DNA of 64,000 bases. Origin: Halichoerus grypus. Its lineage: Eukaryota > Chordata > Mammalia > Carnivora > Phocidae. Shown piece by piece: positions 44,555 through 57,012 of this stretch; within the stretch, counting starts at the first letter, position 1, and every line of letters begins with the position of its first letter. The notes under the pieces are model-generated. The model made no database searches, was not told the origin of the DNA, and saw nothing but the letters and a program-made list of their open reading frames with translations. The DNA is taken from positions 80,199,562 through 80,263,561 of the forward strand of contig NC_135719.1 of NCBI RefSeq assembly GCF_964656455.1. Reading direction: 5' to 3'. A program made the position numbers and the translations under genes.

Positions 44555-44799
44555 CCTTCAAAGGTATTTTTTGCCAACACGTGGCTCAGTTTGCACACTT
44601 CCCAGCACTCTTTGTTTGTTCGATGTTCCACACTCCAAAATCTTCATTCTTGCCATTTTCCTTCTTCTACCTCTAACCCCATTTGCCCAGTGCCTTAAAA
44701 TTCAGATGGTTGTGGATGGTTGATAATTGGTCTTGCATTGTAACAACCTCTTATATTTGCTTGGAAGGCAGATATGTAGAGAAGAAACCTTAAGAATCT

Positions 44800-45420
44800 C
44801 TTAAAATGTTTTAATTACAAAATTTTACCATTTTAATATTCAATTTACCATTTTAACAATTTTTAATTGTACAATTCACTGGTATAAAATAAATTTACAT
44901 TGTGGTTCAAACAGCACCACCATCCATTTCTAGAATTCTTTTCATCTTGAAAAACTGAATATTTGTACTCATTAAACAATAACTCTCCATTACTCCATCC
45001 TTTCAGTCCTTGGGAACTACCATTCTGCTTTCTCTTTCCATAAGTTTGACTACTTTAGATACCTTGTAGAAGTGGAATTGTGTTGGTCATTTTGTGACAT
45101 TTCATTTGACAAAATGCCCTCAGGGTTCATCTATGTTGCAGTGTGTGTCAAGATTTCTCTCCTTTTTAAGGTTGAATAATATTCCAGTGTATGTACATAG
45201 CACATTTTGTTTATCCACATCCATCTGTGGATGGTGTTTTGGGTTGCTTCTGCCTTTTGGTGGAAAGAGGAATACATAAACATCTCAATATTGAGGGTAT
45301 ATAGCCAAATTCTTTCCATTTTTGAGTATATATCAGAAGTGGATTGCTGGATCATAAGACCATTCTATTTCAAAATTTTTGAGAAACACTTATACTTGTT
45401 AATTGGAACAACTATGCTCT
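44800..45420 (-). mobile_element. Old L1 3' region, minus strand
   Basis: Paralog of 5203-5880 without the tRNA-His half insertion, which makes it the pre-insertion reference. Confidence 0.65.
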
Positions 45421-46019
45421 AGACTTCATTTTCACAAGCAAGTTTCAAGGACCAGAGAAAGAGAGTGATCACTAGTCATGAAAGGAGCTTCAGTATATGA
45501 GTGAATCACAAAATTTTAGAAGATTTTGTCACCCTTGCTACAGTGCATTGATTAAATCAGGTGTCTAATAATTGCTCTGAATGGATTGGTGAAACCACTA
45601 CCCAGTGGTCAGCTCCTGAATAACAATTTGGGCATCCATTATAATATGTTTTCTTTCCTCTTTTGGTAAAGATCCAAACTCGCAATTATTTAATACTTCT
45701 TTAGTAGTTCTGTTTGCATAAAGAAAGTACCTGTAAAAGACTGTCTTAAAATATTTCAAAACTCGGGAAGAAGTCATTTTGCTACCCTCTCGTCTCTCTT
45801 TCAGTTTCTCTCTGACAACCATACCATCTATAGTAACAAAAACAGGGAATAGGCTTTTACTATCATCCAGCTCTGTGTTGTAATCTATTAGCTCTGCCAT
45901 GAACTTTCTTGATACTTTTGAGCTTTGTTTCATTATTTGTAAAATGGGAAGTGATATCTTCTTTAGTATTTTGTTGTGACAATTAATCAGTAATATACCC
46001 AAGAGATTGACAAATAGGA
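45421..46019. other. Intergenic spacer, unrecognised
   Basis: Paralog of 5881-6469. A 134-codon minus-strand open frame (45598-46002) is not kept in the unit 1 copy and shows no family I recognise. No gene is called. Confidence 0.45.
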
Positions 46020-46900
46020 GATGAGCAATTTAGGAGGGTATCTCAATAGGTACAGAGAAAGCATTTGACAAAATCCAGATCCATTCCTAATTAAAACTTC
46101 CACCAAATTAGATCGAATTAAAGGGAATTTTTTCAACTAAAAAAGGGCTACTAAAAGACCTACATCAAATGTCATTCTTCATGGTGAAAGCCTAAATGAT
46201 TTTTCCTTAGTTTCATAAATAAGGGAAGATTTTTGGCTTTCACCACTTGTATTTAATATTGAAGTAGTGTTCCAGACAATGCAATAAAGCACTTGGAAGA
46301 AAAAAAGCCATACAGCTTGGAAAGGAAGAAGTGACTTATCTTTATTAACAGCCAGCATAACTGAGCAGAAAATGGAAGGGAATCTATAAAACAGCTACTA
46401 GAACAAATTGGTTTAACAAAATCAAAAATGTACCTGGTATATGATCCAGCCATTCTACTCCCATATATGGACCCAAAAGAAATGAAAACATATGTTTATA
46501 AAAATATTATATACAAATGTTCACAGCAGCTTTATTTGTAAAAGCTCCACTGGGACTAACCCATATGGCTATCAAGAGGTGAATAGACAAATTATTTTAT
46601 AGGCACATGATGGGATACTACACTGCAACAAAAAGAAACAAGTCCTGATAATTATGAACAATGAAAAAATTTAAAATAATTAGGTTGAGAAGAAGCCAGA
46701 CAAAAGAGTATGTGATTTCATTTATATAAAATTATAAAATATCCAAACTAATTCATAACAGAAGTGTTGGCTGGAAATGGGGGTGGGAGAGGGTTGAGAG
46801 AAGGATTACAAAGAGACATGAGGAAACTTTTGGGGTGATGCGTATGTTCATTATCTCCATTGTGGTGATGGTTTCACATATATATAAAAGTCAAATATTA
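46020..46900 (+). mobile_element. Old L1 ORF2 fragment, plus strand
   Basis: Paralog of 6470-7260, decayed by stops. Confidence 0.65.
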
Positions 46901-48360
46901 TAGAATTGTTCACTTTAATTTGGTGCCATTTATTGTTATGTAAATTATGTATAAATAAAGCCATTAAATATCTAAATATACCATGCACTATCTTCCCTAA
47001 ATGTTGTGCAAGTCTTCTTGTGTGACACAAAATGGAAAATATTTCTCCTGTAGGATTTCATTGGCCTGAAATGTTTTTTTTTAAATTATAGATAATGACT
47101 TTCTCCATCATGAGCTATACTGTTTATTTTCAACCAGCATCGTCCCAACCTACTTAGCATTGTCACTGCATATCTGAATAGAATTTTGTAGTGGCTTATC
47201 CCAAATTCTTTTCTAGCATCATTTTGTGGCAGGTTCTGACAATGTGATTTGGAAGGTGGAGGGAAAGGGAAGGGATATGTGAACACAAACAGTATCCAGG
47301 CCTGAATTTCTTACTTCACTCTGCATCTGGGTAAGCATTCCCATGTTGGCTCTGGACTCATGAAACTCCTCGACATGAATCTGTGGAGAGAAGCCTCCAG
47401 GAAATAGCCTGAGCTGTTTCCATATGTGTCTAGGTGTAACTGTTACAAGGCTTTACAGAAGAAGTGTCCCTCTCCAGAACTTTATCCTAATAATCCTGAT
47501 TTCTTACCTTGTGTGAAAAATTATTTGATTAACATTTGGCAACAACATGTGACAGAAGGATGGTAATAGCATCATTGAGGCTAAAACCTGTTAAGAGTAT
47601 ACCATTAGTATTTGCTGCCTGATTCACATACACTAGTCACCTTATGTTGGAGTCAATAAAACAATGAGAACGTAAGAATCTCAGATCATTCTATGGGTAT
47701 TTGACGTCATGCATGATGTTTCTTCTGTCTAGAATTCCTGTTTTTCACCTTTTAATGATTCTGAAAATCAGGAATATTTGACTAATAAATGCTTGCCTAT
47801 AAAATAGTGTAACATTTCTTCTAAAAGCTTTATTAAAAAACAGTATTTCTTAAAATTGCTAATAATTTAGGAACAAAGAAATATAGTATATCAGTTAAAG
47901 GCCATTTGTTCATTTTTTTGTTATGTAAAAATTATTCAGTGACTACTTAAAAAATGATAGTCACAGTTCTAAATTTTGGGGTACAGTGCCAAAAAAACAG
48001 AATAACTCAGCAATGACTTGAATTCCTATTACTTTTTCCATATTCAACTCGAACCCCATTTCTGGCAGTCAGTGGGTTATAGGCTGGCCCACATGGACAC
48101 ACGAGAATATGAAGGACTGTAGTAAGATGCTTTAGAAGATTGTTATCCTCCAGCTACAGAGATGCCATGTGAAGCTGTGTTAAAGAACTTCCGTATCAGG
48201 TAGTGTCTTAAGAACAAATAGACCTGAGAGGCCAGGATTGCTGTTGTTCAGACTTCCAAGGGCCACCTGCAGACTGACATGTGCCTCACGAAGTCAGGGA
48301 TGTCACAGATGGCTGACTTTGGGAGGCCTCTGGCCAACATGCACGCATTTCAGTCCCTGT
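46901..48360. other. 5' flank of TRAV9-like copy 3
   Basis: Homologous to the 5' flanks of copies 1 and 2. 47897-47910 (aaaggccatttgtt) is an empty counterpart of the VAMP3 retrocopy site. No gene. Confidence 0.55.
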
Positions 48361-48377
48361 CCACCAGGGGGTGCAGC
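48361..48377 (+). promoter_or_regulatory. CTCF-like motif upstream of TRAV9-like copy 3
   Basis: CCACCAGGGGGTGCAGC, 118 bases before the leader exon. Confidence 0.5.
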
Positions 48378-48494
48378 TTCCTACCACAATCAGATTTCCT
48401 GTGTGAAATGTGGGCTTGCACTGATCATTTCTCTGTCACTCCAATGTTTCTTCATGGTAAGATTGAAGAACATTATTTAGGTGACACTCCAGAG

Positions 48495-48953
48495 ATGAAG
48501 TGTTCTCCAGGCTTCGTGACTGTGGTACTCTTAATGCTTGGTAAGTAAAATGCCTTTTAAAAATTGGATTCTTTCTTGCATTGTGTCAGAGAACTATTAA
48601 CTATAATTTTATCCAAGAGCTTTATGCCCAACGTGACAAGGTCTCTTTTCTTTTTATTCAGGACAAACCCATGGAGATTCAGTGACTCAGACGGAGGGCC
48701 AAGTGACCCTCTTAGAAGAGGATTCCCTGACTGTGAACTGTACCTATTCAACAATCGGGTCCCCCACTCTTTTCTGGTATGTCCAGTATCCAGGAGAAGG
48801 TCTACACCTCCTCCTGAGCTCCTCGAGGGACCAGGAGAAGAAAAGCAAGAAAGGATTTGAAGCCACCCTTGACAGCAAATCCAAATCCTTCCACCTGGAG
48901 AAAGGCTCAGTGCAAGCGTCAGATTCAGCTGTTTACTACTGCGTCATGAGTGA
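48495..48953 (+). CDS. TRAV9: TRAV9-like T-cell receptor alpha V segment, copy 3 (intact)
   Basis: The leader exon is 48495-48540 (MKCSPGFVTVVLLML), with donor GTAAGT at 48541. The intron is 121 bases and the acceptor CAG ends at 48661. The V exon 48662-48953 reads GQTHGDSVTQTEGQVTLLEE, Cys23 (VNCTYSTI), Trp41 (LFWYVQYPGEGLHLLL), then the CDR2 region SSSRDQEKKSKKGFEATLD, FHLEKGSVQASDSAVYYC and the end CVMS. CDR2 and early FR3 differ clearly from copies 1 and 2. GEGLHLLL is nearer recalled human TRAV9-2 (GEGLQLLL). All marks of a working segment are present. Confidence 0.92.
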
Positions 48954-48992
48954 CACAGTGACGGGGACTGCAGGGGGAGCTGAGCACAAACT
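48954..48992 (+). promoter_or_regulatory. 23-spacer recombination signal of TRAV9-like copy 3
   Basis: Heptamer CACAGTG (48954-48960), 23-base spacer, nonamer GCACAAACT (48984-48992). Confidence 0.92.
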
Positions 48993-49086
48993 CTGAGCAG
49001 AACAGGGGCCTGGGTGCTGAGCGTCTCTGCCTGATCCACTCTGGTTCCAGCACAGTCTGTGGTTGTTTGTCCCTCAGTGTCTGCTT

Positions 49087-49173
49087 AATCCAAAAATCAT
49101 ACAAACGAAGAGCATAATCCAAAAATCATACAAACAAAGAGCATAATCCAAAAATCATACAAACGAAGAGCAT
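49087..49173. repeat. Three tandem copies of a 29-bp unit
   Basis: The unit begins aatccaaaaatcatacaaac and repeats at 49087, 49116 and 49145, with one difference in the middle copy. The flanks of TRAV9-like copies 1 and 2 have the unit once. Confidence 0.95.
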
Positions 49174-49974
49174 AAGAACCAGAAGTAACATCCCCCAACC
49201 CCAGCTGTTCCTTAGTGACACTGAGAACAGTTTGATGCCAAGAGTTCCTCAGCCAGGGTGTAACTAATTTAAGGTAAATCCATGTAACAATGAAGTGGTC
49301 TTTGCTCATCCTTGCAGTGAACCTCCAGCCCCACAAGTTGTTCAGGGCACCCTGGTGGGTATTGCTGTGTCTATGACACGTTTAGAGACACACAGTGTGC
49401 CTGAAGAGGTAGCGTCTGCCCATGTCTTCCTGACAGAGTATGGCAGGAGAGTTGATGGGGAACTTCAGCCCCAAACCAGGGTTTATCAGAGAAAGAAGGG
49501 AAGGGAAGAAAGGAAGAGGAACACATGAACCTGAGCAAGGAAAAGAGAGGCCAGGGACCTCTGCCCTGCTTTTTTTTCTAGTGAATCTGTTGGCAGACTC
49601 AGGCTGATATTCAACACGAAGGGGTGTGGGCAGAAACAGAATGGAGGAAGGGGCTCATGTCCTGGCCAGTTAAATAGATCAGTTGGCTTTCTGACAGTAG
49701 GAACTCAAGTGAGATCATTCTCCGTGCCCAGGAAATATGGTGAGAGAAAATGCTCTTGCACTGATGTTTCCTAACAATATAGATCAATAGGGGACACTGG
49801 GAGGGAAATCCTCCAGATTTCTCTAACTCCTGTTTTGCAACCTCTCACAGAGAACCACAAATCATGTATTGGAGAATGCATGGGAGTCAGTGAAGTTTTG
49901 CAAGGAATAATAGAAGAAGCAATGTCTGTGGTAGCCAGATTTGTCAATATTGTTGCAATCTTTTTTATTTTTAA
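49174..49974. other. 3' flank of TRAV9-like copy 3
   Basis: Homologous to 8047-8660, 29891-30475 and 33247-33920. No gene. Confidence 0.55.
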
Positions 49975-50018
49975 AATATTTTTAAAGATTTATTTATTTA
50001 ACATAGAGAGCTAGGGAG

Positions 50019-50054
<36 letters not shown>

Positions 50055-50222
50055 TAGGGATGGGGGTGGGAGTTGAGGGGGAGGCGCAGAGGGAGAAAAT
50101 GTTCTGAAGCAGACTCTGAGCTCAGCCTGGAGCCAGACGAGAGGCTGATCTCACCACCCCGAGATTATGACCTGAGCTGAAAGCCATAGTCAGTTGCTTA
50201 GCCAACTGCGCCAGCCAGACGA
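49975..50222 (-). mobile_element. Old Can-SINE, minus strand, with GA microsatellite
   Basis: Paralog of 8670-8906. The GA run at about 50018-50050 is expanded here. Confidence 0.75.
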
Positions 50223-50248
50223 CCTTAGATCTTTAAATTATTGTCTCC

Positions 50249-50447
50249 TGGGTGCCTGGGTGGCTCAGATGGTTAAGCGTCTGCCTTCGGCTCAGGTCAT
50301 TATCTCAGGGTCCTGGGATCAAGTTCCGCATCGGGTTCCCTGCTCAGTGCAGAGCCTGCTTCTCCCTCTCCCTCTGCCACTCCCTCTGCTTGTGCTCTTC
50401 TGTCTATCTCTCTGTCAAATAAATAAATAAAATCTTTAAAAAAAAAA
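50249..50447 (+). mobile_element. Can-SINE, plus strand, with target duplication
   Basis: Target duplication aaattattgtctcc at 50235-50248 and 50448-50461. Unit 1 (near 8915) is empty. Confidence 0.92.
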
Positions 50448-50706
50448 AAATTATTGTCTCCTTATCAGTATATTTTATGAATGAGCTATGACCAAAATAT
50501 TAATACATTTCCTTATTATATTAATATATATGTTAATATATCCCATTATATACTCTTGGTTTAAATTAATTTTTTACTTAATTGTTTAAAATATAAAGTT
50601 TTTTCAAAGCTCTAGAAATATAAATGCATGTCAGTAGGTCCTTTAAACAATTCAAAAGTGTATATAATAGGAATTCGCCTGACATTTGGATAAACAATGA
50701 AGACTA

Positions 50707-50817
50707 GGGGTGCCTGGCTGGATCAGTCAGTAGAACTGAAACTCTTGGTCTCGGGGTTGTAAGTTCCAGCCCCATGGTGTGTTATGAGATTACTTAAACT
50801 GAAGTCTTTTAAAAAAA
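50707..50817 (+). mobile_element. Short tRNA-like Can-SINE, plus strand
   Basis: Paralog of 9157-9277; head 'ggggtgcctggctggatcag'. Confidence 0.72.
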
Positions 50818-50819
50818 TC

Positions 50820-51370
50820 ATGGTAGATTATTGCTTATCTATTGACTTGTCTAAAACTCTATTAAAAAGATAGTAAAGACATCCCAAAGGGCAGGAAGCG
50901 GCAAACACAAAGTAAAACAAGGAAAAAGCTACTAGCAGATAGTGACGTCAACCAGTTTTAGAAAATGGGTTGTATGTGGAGAAAGGCAAACTTGGCATGA
51001 AAGACTAGCTACAGAAGAAAACCTGGCCTAGTGTAGAAGAAACTCAGTGTGTGTTGTGCTCTCCGGTAAGGGTCAGGGAGAAGAAGCACCACATTATTTT
51101 GGATAATTGAGGAAGATGGTGTTGCCAGTGTTGGTGGGTGTGTACGTGTATGTGTGTGTGTGTACGTGTGCGTGTGTGTGTGTTGAAGGTATTGGGGTGA
51201 AGGAAGTAAAATAAGCGGACTGAGTGAGAAAATTTATAAGTCACAGAACAGCCATGCATCCACAGCCCTTCATAAGAAGCAATGATCACTTTCTTAACCC
51301 AGCAGGTAACTGGATGCTGGTCTTTGAGGAATTGAGAGGAGCACATAAATAATATACCCCAAATCTGTGT
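50820..51370. other. Intergenic spacer with GT microsatellite
   Basis: Paralog of 9278-9799. Imperfect GT repeat at about 51140-51182. No gene. Confidence 0.55.
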
Positions 51371-51640
51371 ATTACTAACTTTTTGATTTTTGCTCACCAG
51401 TTTGACTTTCCTTTACTTAAATAAGTTCTTTCTTTCCTCCCTCTAACCCCTGACAACCACTGATCTTCTTACTGTCTCCATACTTTTGCCTTTTCCAGAA
51501 TGTCACACACGAGGTATCAAAGAGAATGCAGCCTTTTCAGATTGGCTTCTTTCACTTAGAAATATGCATGTAAGTTTCCTCCATGTCCATCCATTGCTTG
51601 ATAGCTCATTGCTTTTTAGCACTGAATAAGATTTTTTTTG
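51371..51640 (-). mobile_element. Old L1 3' region, minus strand (left part)
   Basis: Paralog of 9820-10280. It is split from its right part (52850-53110) by the younger L1 insertion. Confidence 0.6.
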
Positions 51641-51644
51641 TCTG

Positions 51645-52833
51645 ATCTATAAAGAGCTTTTCAAACTCAACACCCAAAAAACCCAAAAATACTGTCAAGA
51701 AATGGGCAGAAGAATGAACAGACATTTCTCCAAAGAAGACATACAAATAGCCAGCACACACGTGAAAAAATGCTCCACATCTCTCGGCATCAGGGAAATA
51801 CAAATCAAAACCACAATGAGATACCACCTCACACCAGTCAGAATGGGTAAAATGAACAACTCAGGAAACAACAGATGTTGGCGAGGATGTGGAGAAAGGG
51901 GTACCCTCTTACGCTGTTGGTGGGAATGCAAACTGGTGCAGCCACTCTGGAAAACAGTATGGAGGTTCCTCAAAAAGTTAAAAATAGAGCTGCCTTATGA
52001 CCCAGCAATTGCATTACTAGGTATTTATCCAAAAGATAAAAACATAGTGATTCTTAGGGGCACATGCACCCCAATGTTTATAGCAGCAAGATCCACAATA
52101 GCCAAAATATGGAAAGAGCAGATGTCCATGGGCAGGTGAATGGATAAAGAAGATGTGGTGTATATATATACAATGGAATATTACTCAGCCATAAAAAAGA
52201 ATGAAATCTTGCTGATTTGCAATGACATGGATGGAACTAGAGGGTATTATGCTAAGAGAAATAAGTCAGTCAGAGAAAGACAAATACCATATGATTTCAC
52301 TCATATGTGGAATTTAAGAAATAAAACAGATGAACATATTGGAAGGGAAGGAAAAATAAAGTAAGAGGAAAACAGAGAGGGAGGCAAACTCTAAGAGACT
52401 CTTAACTATAAGGAACAAACTGAGGGTTGCTGGAGGGGAGGTGAGTGGGTGGATATGGAATTGGGTGATGGGCACTAGGAGGGCACTTGAAATAATGAGC
52501 ACTTGGTGTTATATGCAACTGATAAGTCACTGAATTCTTTTTTTTTTTTAAAGATTTTATTTATTTATTTGACAGAGAGAGATAGCTAGAGAGGGAACAC
52601 AAGCAGGGGGAGCGGGAGAGCGAGAAGCAGGCTCCTGGCTGAGCAGGGAGCCCAATGCGGGGCTCGATCCCAGGACCCTGGGACCATGACCTGAGCCGAA
52701 GGCAGACACTTAACGACTAAGCCACCCAGGTGCCCCAAATCACTGAATTCTATCTCTGAGACTAATACTACAGTATATGTTAATTAAAATGAATTTAAAT
52801 AAAAAGTAAAAAAATACAACTTTGAAAAAAAGG
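51645..52833 (+). mobile_element. 5'-truncated L1 (ORF2 C-terminal end and 3' UTR), plus strand
   Basis: The frame at 51702-52364, broken by one TGA at 52137, carries L1 ORF2 C-terminal wording ([45 protein letters not shown]). The 3' UTR and A-rich tail follow. A diverged target repeat may be aagattttttttgtctg / aagactcctttatctgg. The unit 1 counterpart (near 10275) is empty. It is a dead fragment, itself holding a SINE. Confidence 0.88.
52538..52736 (-). mobile_element. Can-SINE nested in L1, minus strand, with target duplication
   Basis: Repeat aagtcactgaattc / aaatcactgaattc at 52524-52537 and 52737-52750. Head ends 'gccacccaggtgcccc'. It is younger than the L1 it sits in. Confidence 0.92.
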
Positions 52834-52849
52834 AAGACTCCTTTATCTG

Positions 52850-53649
52850 GATATACCATAGTTTATTTACCCTTTCCTCTACTGAAGGACATCTTGGTTG
52901 CTTCCGTGTTTTGGCAATTATGAATAAAGCTGCTATAAACATTTGTGTGCAAGTTTTTGTGTAGGCAGAAGTTTTCCAGCCATTTGGGTAAACAGCTAGG
53001 ATTGTCATTGCTACATCATAAGGTAGAAGACTGTTTAGTTGTGTAAGAACCTGCTAGTCTTGTGTTCCAGTGTGGTGGTACCATTGTTCAGTCCTGTCAG
53101 CCACTAATGAGGTTTCCTGTTGCCAGACATCCTTGCTGGTATTTAATAAAAAGCAAACAGATCACCCTTGAAAATTCCCTGGGCAAAGATCACTTTCAAA
53201 ATCAAGTTAGTCTTTCAAATAAAGCTTAATTTAATTTATTTTGCAAGACTAACTTCTCCTGCATCATTTTTTGCTGTGCCTTTGGAAATCATAAGTGAAA
53301 CTTGAGCTGTTTCCCAAGTTTGATATTAGATACCTACTGAGCAATTTCTGATATCATTTACAGCAGTTCTGATATTACAACCAATCACTGTGAAGAGTAG
53401 ACACTCCCAGTCTCCTCACTCTATAAACTGCTTTCTAGCAATATACTCCTGAGCCTCATTCCATGTTTTGGTTTTTGTGCTCCCACTTTATGAACTGTCT
53501 TTTCAAATGTGCACATGACACTTTTACTAATTACTACTTTGGTGAAATTCATTGGATTGACCTGGGCTATTTCTGAGTTTTTGACACCAGCAGTTGGTGG
53601 TGTTAGTGTTTTGGATTTTGGCCATTCTAAGAGGTGAGACTGTGGTGTC
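52850..53649. other. L1 remnant and intergenic spacer
   Basis: 52850-53110 is the right part of the old antisense L1; the rest is a paralog of 10761-11289. No gene. Confidence 0.5.
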
Positions 53650-54169
53650 TTATTTTTTTTTTAATGTAATTTGTATTGTGTGAAGAACACTTACCATGAG
53701 ATAGAGCCTCTTAAAATTTTAAGTGTATGATACATGATTGTTGGCTATGGGTAAAACATTATATACCAACTCTCTATTCTTTCACCTTGCTGGATTAGTA
53801 ACTCCCCCTTACCCTGCCCCCAGAGCCCATGGCAACCTCTACTTTGATTCACTCTTTGATTCTATGAATTTGAATATTTTAGATACCACATTAGAGTGGA
53901 ATCATGCATTTATTTGTCTTACTGTGACTGGCTTATTTCAGCTAGCATAATGTCCTCAACATTCATCCATGTGGTTGCATATTGTAGGATTTTCTTTTCA
54001 AGGCTGAATAGTACTCCACTTATGTATATAGCACACTTTCTTTATCCATTCATCTGTTGTTGGACATTCAAGTTGTTTCCCCATCTTGGCTATTGTGAAC
54101 AGTGCTGCAATGAACATAGGAGTGCTTAATATCTCTGAGATCCTGATTTCAATTCTTTTTTTAAAGATT

Positions 54170-54235
<66 letters not shown>

Positions 54236-54570
54236 TCAGAGAGAGAAGGAGAGAGCATAAGCAGGGGGAGCAGCAGGCAGAGGGAGAAGCAGGGTCCCCA
54301 CTGAGTAGGGACCCTGGTATCATGACCTGAGTAGAAGGCAGACACTTAATGGATTGAGTCACCCAGGCATCCCCTGATTTCAATTCTTACTGCTATATAC
54401 CCAGGAGTGGGATTACTGGATCATATGGTAGTTCCGTTTTAAACTTTTGAAGAACCTCTATATTGTTTTCCATGGTTACAGCACTGTGCATTCCCACCAA
54501 CAGCATGCAAGTGTTCCAATCTCTTCACATCCTAGACAACACCTGCATTTTGTGTTTTTGATAATAGCCA
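53650..54570 (-). mobile_element. Old L1 3' region, minus strand
   Basis: Paralog of 11290-11960, here interrupted by a SINE. Confidence 0.62.
54158..54372 (-). mobile_element. Can-SINE with long TTTA microsatellite, minus strand
   Basis: Target duplication cctgatttcaattctt at 54142-54157 and 54373-54388. The tail has expanded to a (TTTA)n run at about 54171-54236. Unit 1 (near 11768) is empty. Confidence 0.92.
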
Positions 54571-55440
54571 TCACTTTTTTAATGTATAACATGTAAATGA
54601 TATCAAAGAATTTATTGTAAATGTAGTGGTAAATACATTAAGATAGTTATCATTAAAAGGAACTAAAAATTTACACACGTTTAAAGTATGTGCTTTTTTC
54701 TGCCACCTTTAGGTTGTAGCTAGTACCAACATTTTAAATACTGAAATATATAATGGGATGGCCCATTTTCACATAATTGCATGACTGTGTGAGGTGATAG
54801 TTCATTGGGGCTTTGATCTTTATTTTCCTGATGATCAATGATATTGAGTATTTTCTCACATACTCGTTGGCCATTTGAATATCTTCTTTGAAGAAATGTC
54901 TATTCTAGTCCTTAGACCATTTTTAATTGGCTTATTAGTGTTTTTTAAAACTATTATTATAGGAGTTCCTTTTATAGTTTGGATATTAGCCCTTTATCAT
55001 ATATGTGGTTTGCAAATATTTTCTCCCACTCTGGAGGATGACTTTTGATGCTGCTGATTGTCCCCTCGGTTGTACTGAGCTTTTCAGTGTGATGCAGTCC
55101 CCCTGGTTAGTTTTTGTTTCTGTTCCCTTTGCTTATGATGTCACGTCATTGATTATTGCCAAAACCAATATTGTGCAACTTCCATGTTTCCTTTTCAAAA
55201 AAGGAACTTTTAGGGGTTCCTGGGTGGCTCATTGGGTTAAGACTCTGACTCTTGATCTTGGCTCAGGTCATAATCTCAGGGTTGTGAGACTGAGCCCCAT
55301 GTCAGGCTCTGGACTGAGTGTGGAGCCTGCTTAATATTCTCTCTCTCCCTCTCCCTCCCCCAGCTTGCGTGTACTCTCTTCTTTAAACAAACAAACAAAA
55401 AACTCTTAGTTTGTGACTTTTTCTATTGTTTTGCTATTTC
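54571..55440 (-). mobile_element. Old L1 region, minus strand
   Basis: Antisense L1 wording ('ttggatattagccctttatc', 'tgcaaatattttctcccact'). No counterpart in unit 1. It contains the SINE at 55213. Confidence 0.65.
55213..55400 (+). mobile_element. Older Can-SINE, plus strand
   Basis: Head 'ggggttcctgggtggctcat', tail 'aaacaaacaaacaaaaaac'. More diverged than the other plus-strand copies. Confidence 0.8.
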
Positions 55441-56344
55441 TGCTGTAATCTTTGTTATTTCCTTCCTTCTGTAGACTTGGAACTTACTTTATTCTTTTCC
55501 TAGTTCCTTGAGCTGTAAGTTAGGTTATTTATTGGGGGTCTTTTGTTAGGATATCAGACCTTCATACATAATTCCTAGGGGGATATCTAAGAGAAAGGAA
55601 CACTTTTATTTATGAAACAATGCACTAAAGCATGCATATGAAAGATAGACTGTTAAAATGTTTAAGATATTTATATGTGTGGGTATGACTCCAAGATTGC
55701 TTTTTTTTGTGATACATTTCATTTAATAGGATACTAAAATTGACCCTCCTAGTAAATAAATGTGATGTTCATAAACAAGACAGTTGAAGTCTCCCTTGAT
55801 TCAAATTTACACTTGATTTCTTGTGCAGAGAATTATTATACACAATTTTGATGATAGTTTCTCAACTTCTCTTAATGTGTTTTTAGAGGAATTAGAAATG
55901 TATGCTTTCAATAGTTCTTAAAGCATTCCGAATTGTGAAAGAATGGAGATTTGAGGGAGCACTGATGAAACTGCAGAAGCTGTTATTCACACTTGTTTTA
56001 TCCTGTGCTCTATCAAGATGTGGAATTTGCTTAATTTTACTTTCATCCTTTTCTGTAAACCTCAATTTCTTCTTGATATTTCATCTCTTCCAGTTTTCTT
56101 CTCTTTTCTGTTCTCTTTTTTACTGTCTTTCCCTTCTTAGGTCTTCCCTTTGCAGGAGTTCTCTTAGTTTGCTAACTAGGTGTTCTCTCAGACAGCTTTG
56201 ACTTCTTCAGCAGAACTGACATTCCTTGGGATCTCTCTGGTGGGTGTGGTGGGCTTGGCAGGTGAGAAGGGGGCTTTAGTCTTTGCACACAGACGCAGCA
56301 GGAAAATACCATCCTATCCGCTCACCTTTCTTGGCTGTTTTCTT
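55441..56344. other. Intergenic spacer, unrecognised
   Basis: AT- and CT-rich, with only short open frames and no family recognised. Confidence 0.45.
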
Positions 56345-56695
56345 TCAACACTTCCACAGATTACCCGGTGCTCATCAGGACAAGGGCACTTCCCCATCTC
56401 TTCACCTATTTAACCAATCCCCAGCCGTCTCCCTTCTGGTAACCATCAGTGTGTTCTGTTTAATTAAGAGTCCGTTTCTTGATTTATCTCTCTGTCTTAT
56501 TTTTTTCCCTTTTTCTTGTTTGGCTTCTTTCTTAAATTCCACATGAGTGAAATCATATGGTAATTGTCTTCCTCTTACTGACTTATTTCCCTCATTGTTA
56601 TACACTCTAGCTCTGACCATGTTATTGCAAATGGCAAGATTTCATTCTTTTATATGGCTGAATAATATTCCATTACTCTTTATATATTCTGAGAT
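56345..56695 (-). mobile_element. L1 3' end, minus strand, partial
   Basis: Paralog of 34970-35290, with its 3' (left) end missing. Confidence 0.7.
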
Positions 56696-56998
56696 CTAGT
56701 AAATTACCCCAGTGAAACTAAAAGCTCAATGAATATTTATGAATTTCTTTTGAACTGCAGTAAAGAAATCAAATAAATATCACAAGATGAGATTTACCAA
56801 ATTATTTTCTGATATAATTTTCCTGGAAATTCCATTTTAAAAGTAGAATTAGGTTCACTTGTAATCCCTATTCAATCTAAGCAGTTATCTTCTTTTCTGA
56901 CCATCTGCATTTCCTTCATCAGGAAGGTTGGAATGAATAGGACTGGGGATCTGTTTGTCTGCTGAGTTGCTTGGTCTGAAGGGGGTCTTTGCTTCAGT

Positions 56999-57012
56999 CC
57001 TCTAGGGGGCAC
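56999..57012 (+). promoter_or_regulatory. CTCF-like motif about 1.2 kb before TRAV22 copy 4
   Basis: CCTCTAGGGGGCAC, the same motif and spacing as at 14211 and 35603. Confidence 0.5.

Noticed and set aside
45598..46002. 134-codon minus-strand open frame as a possible gene.
   Set aside because: The paralogous stretch in unit 1 (5990-6420) does not keep it, and the composition is that of AT-rich spacer.
51702..52364. Long open frame that could be taken for a host gene.
   Set aside because: It is the C-terminal part of L1 ORF2 with an internal stop, truncated and followed by L1 3' UTR.
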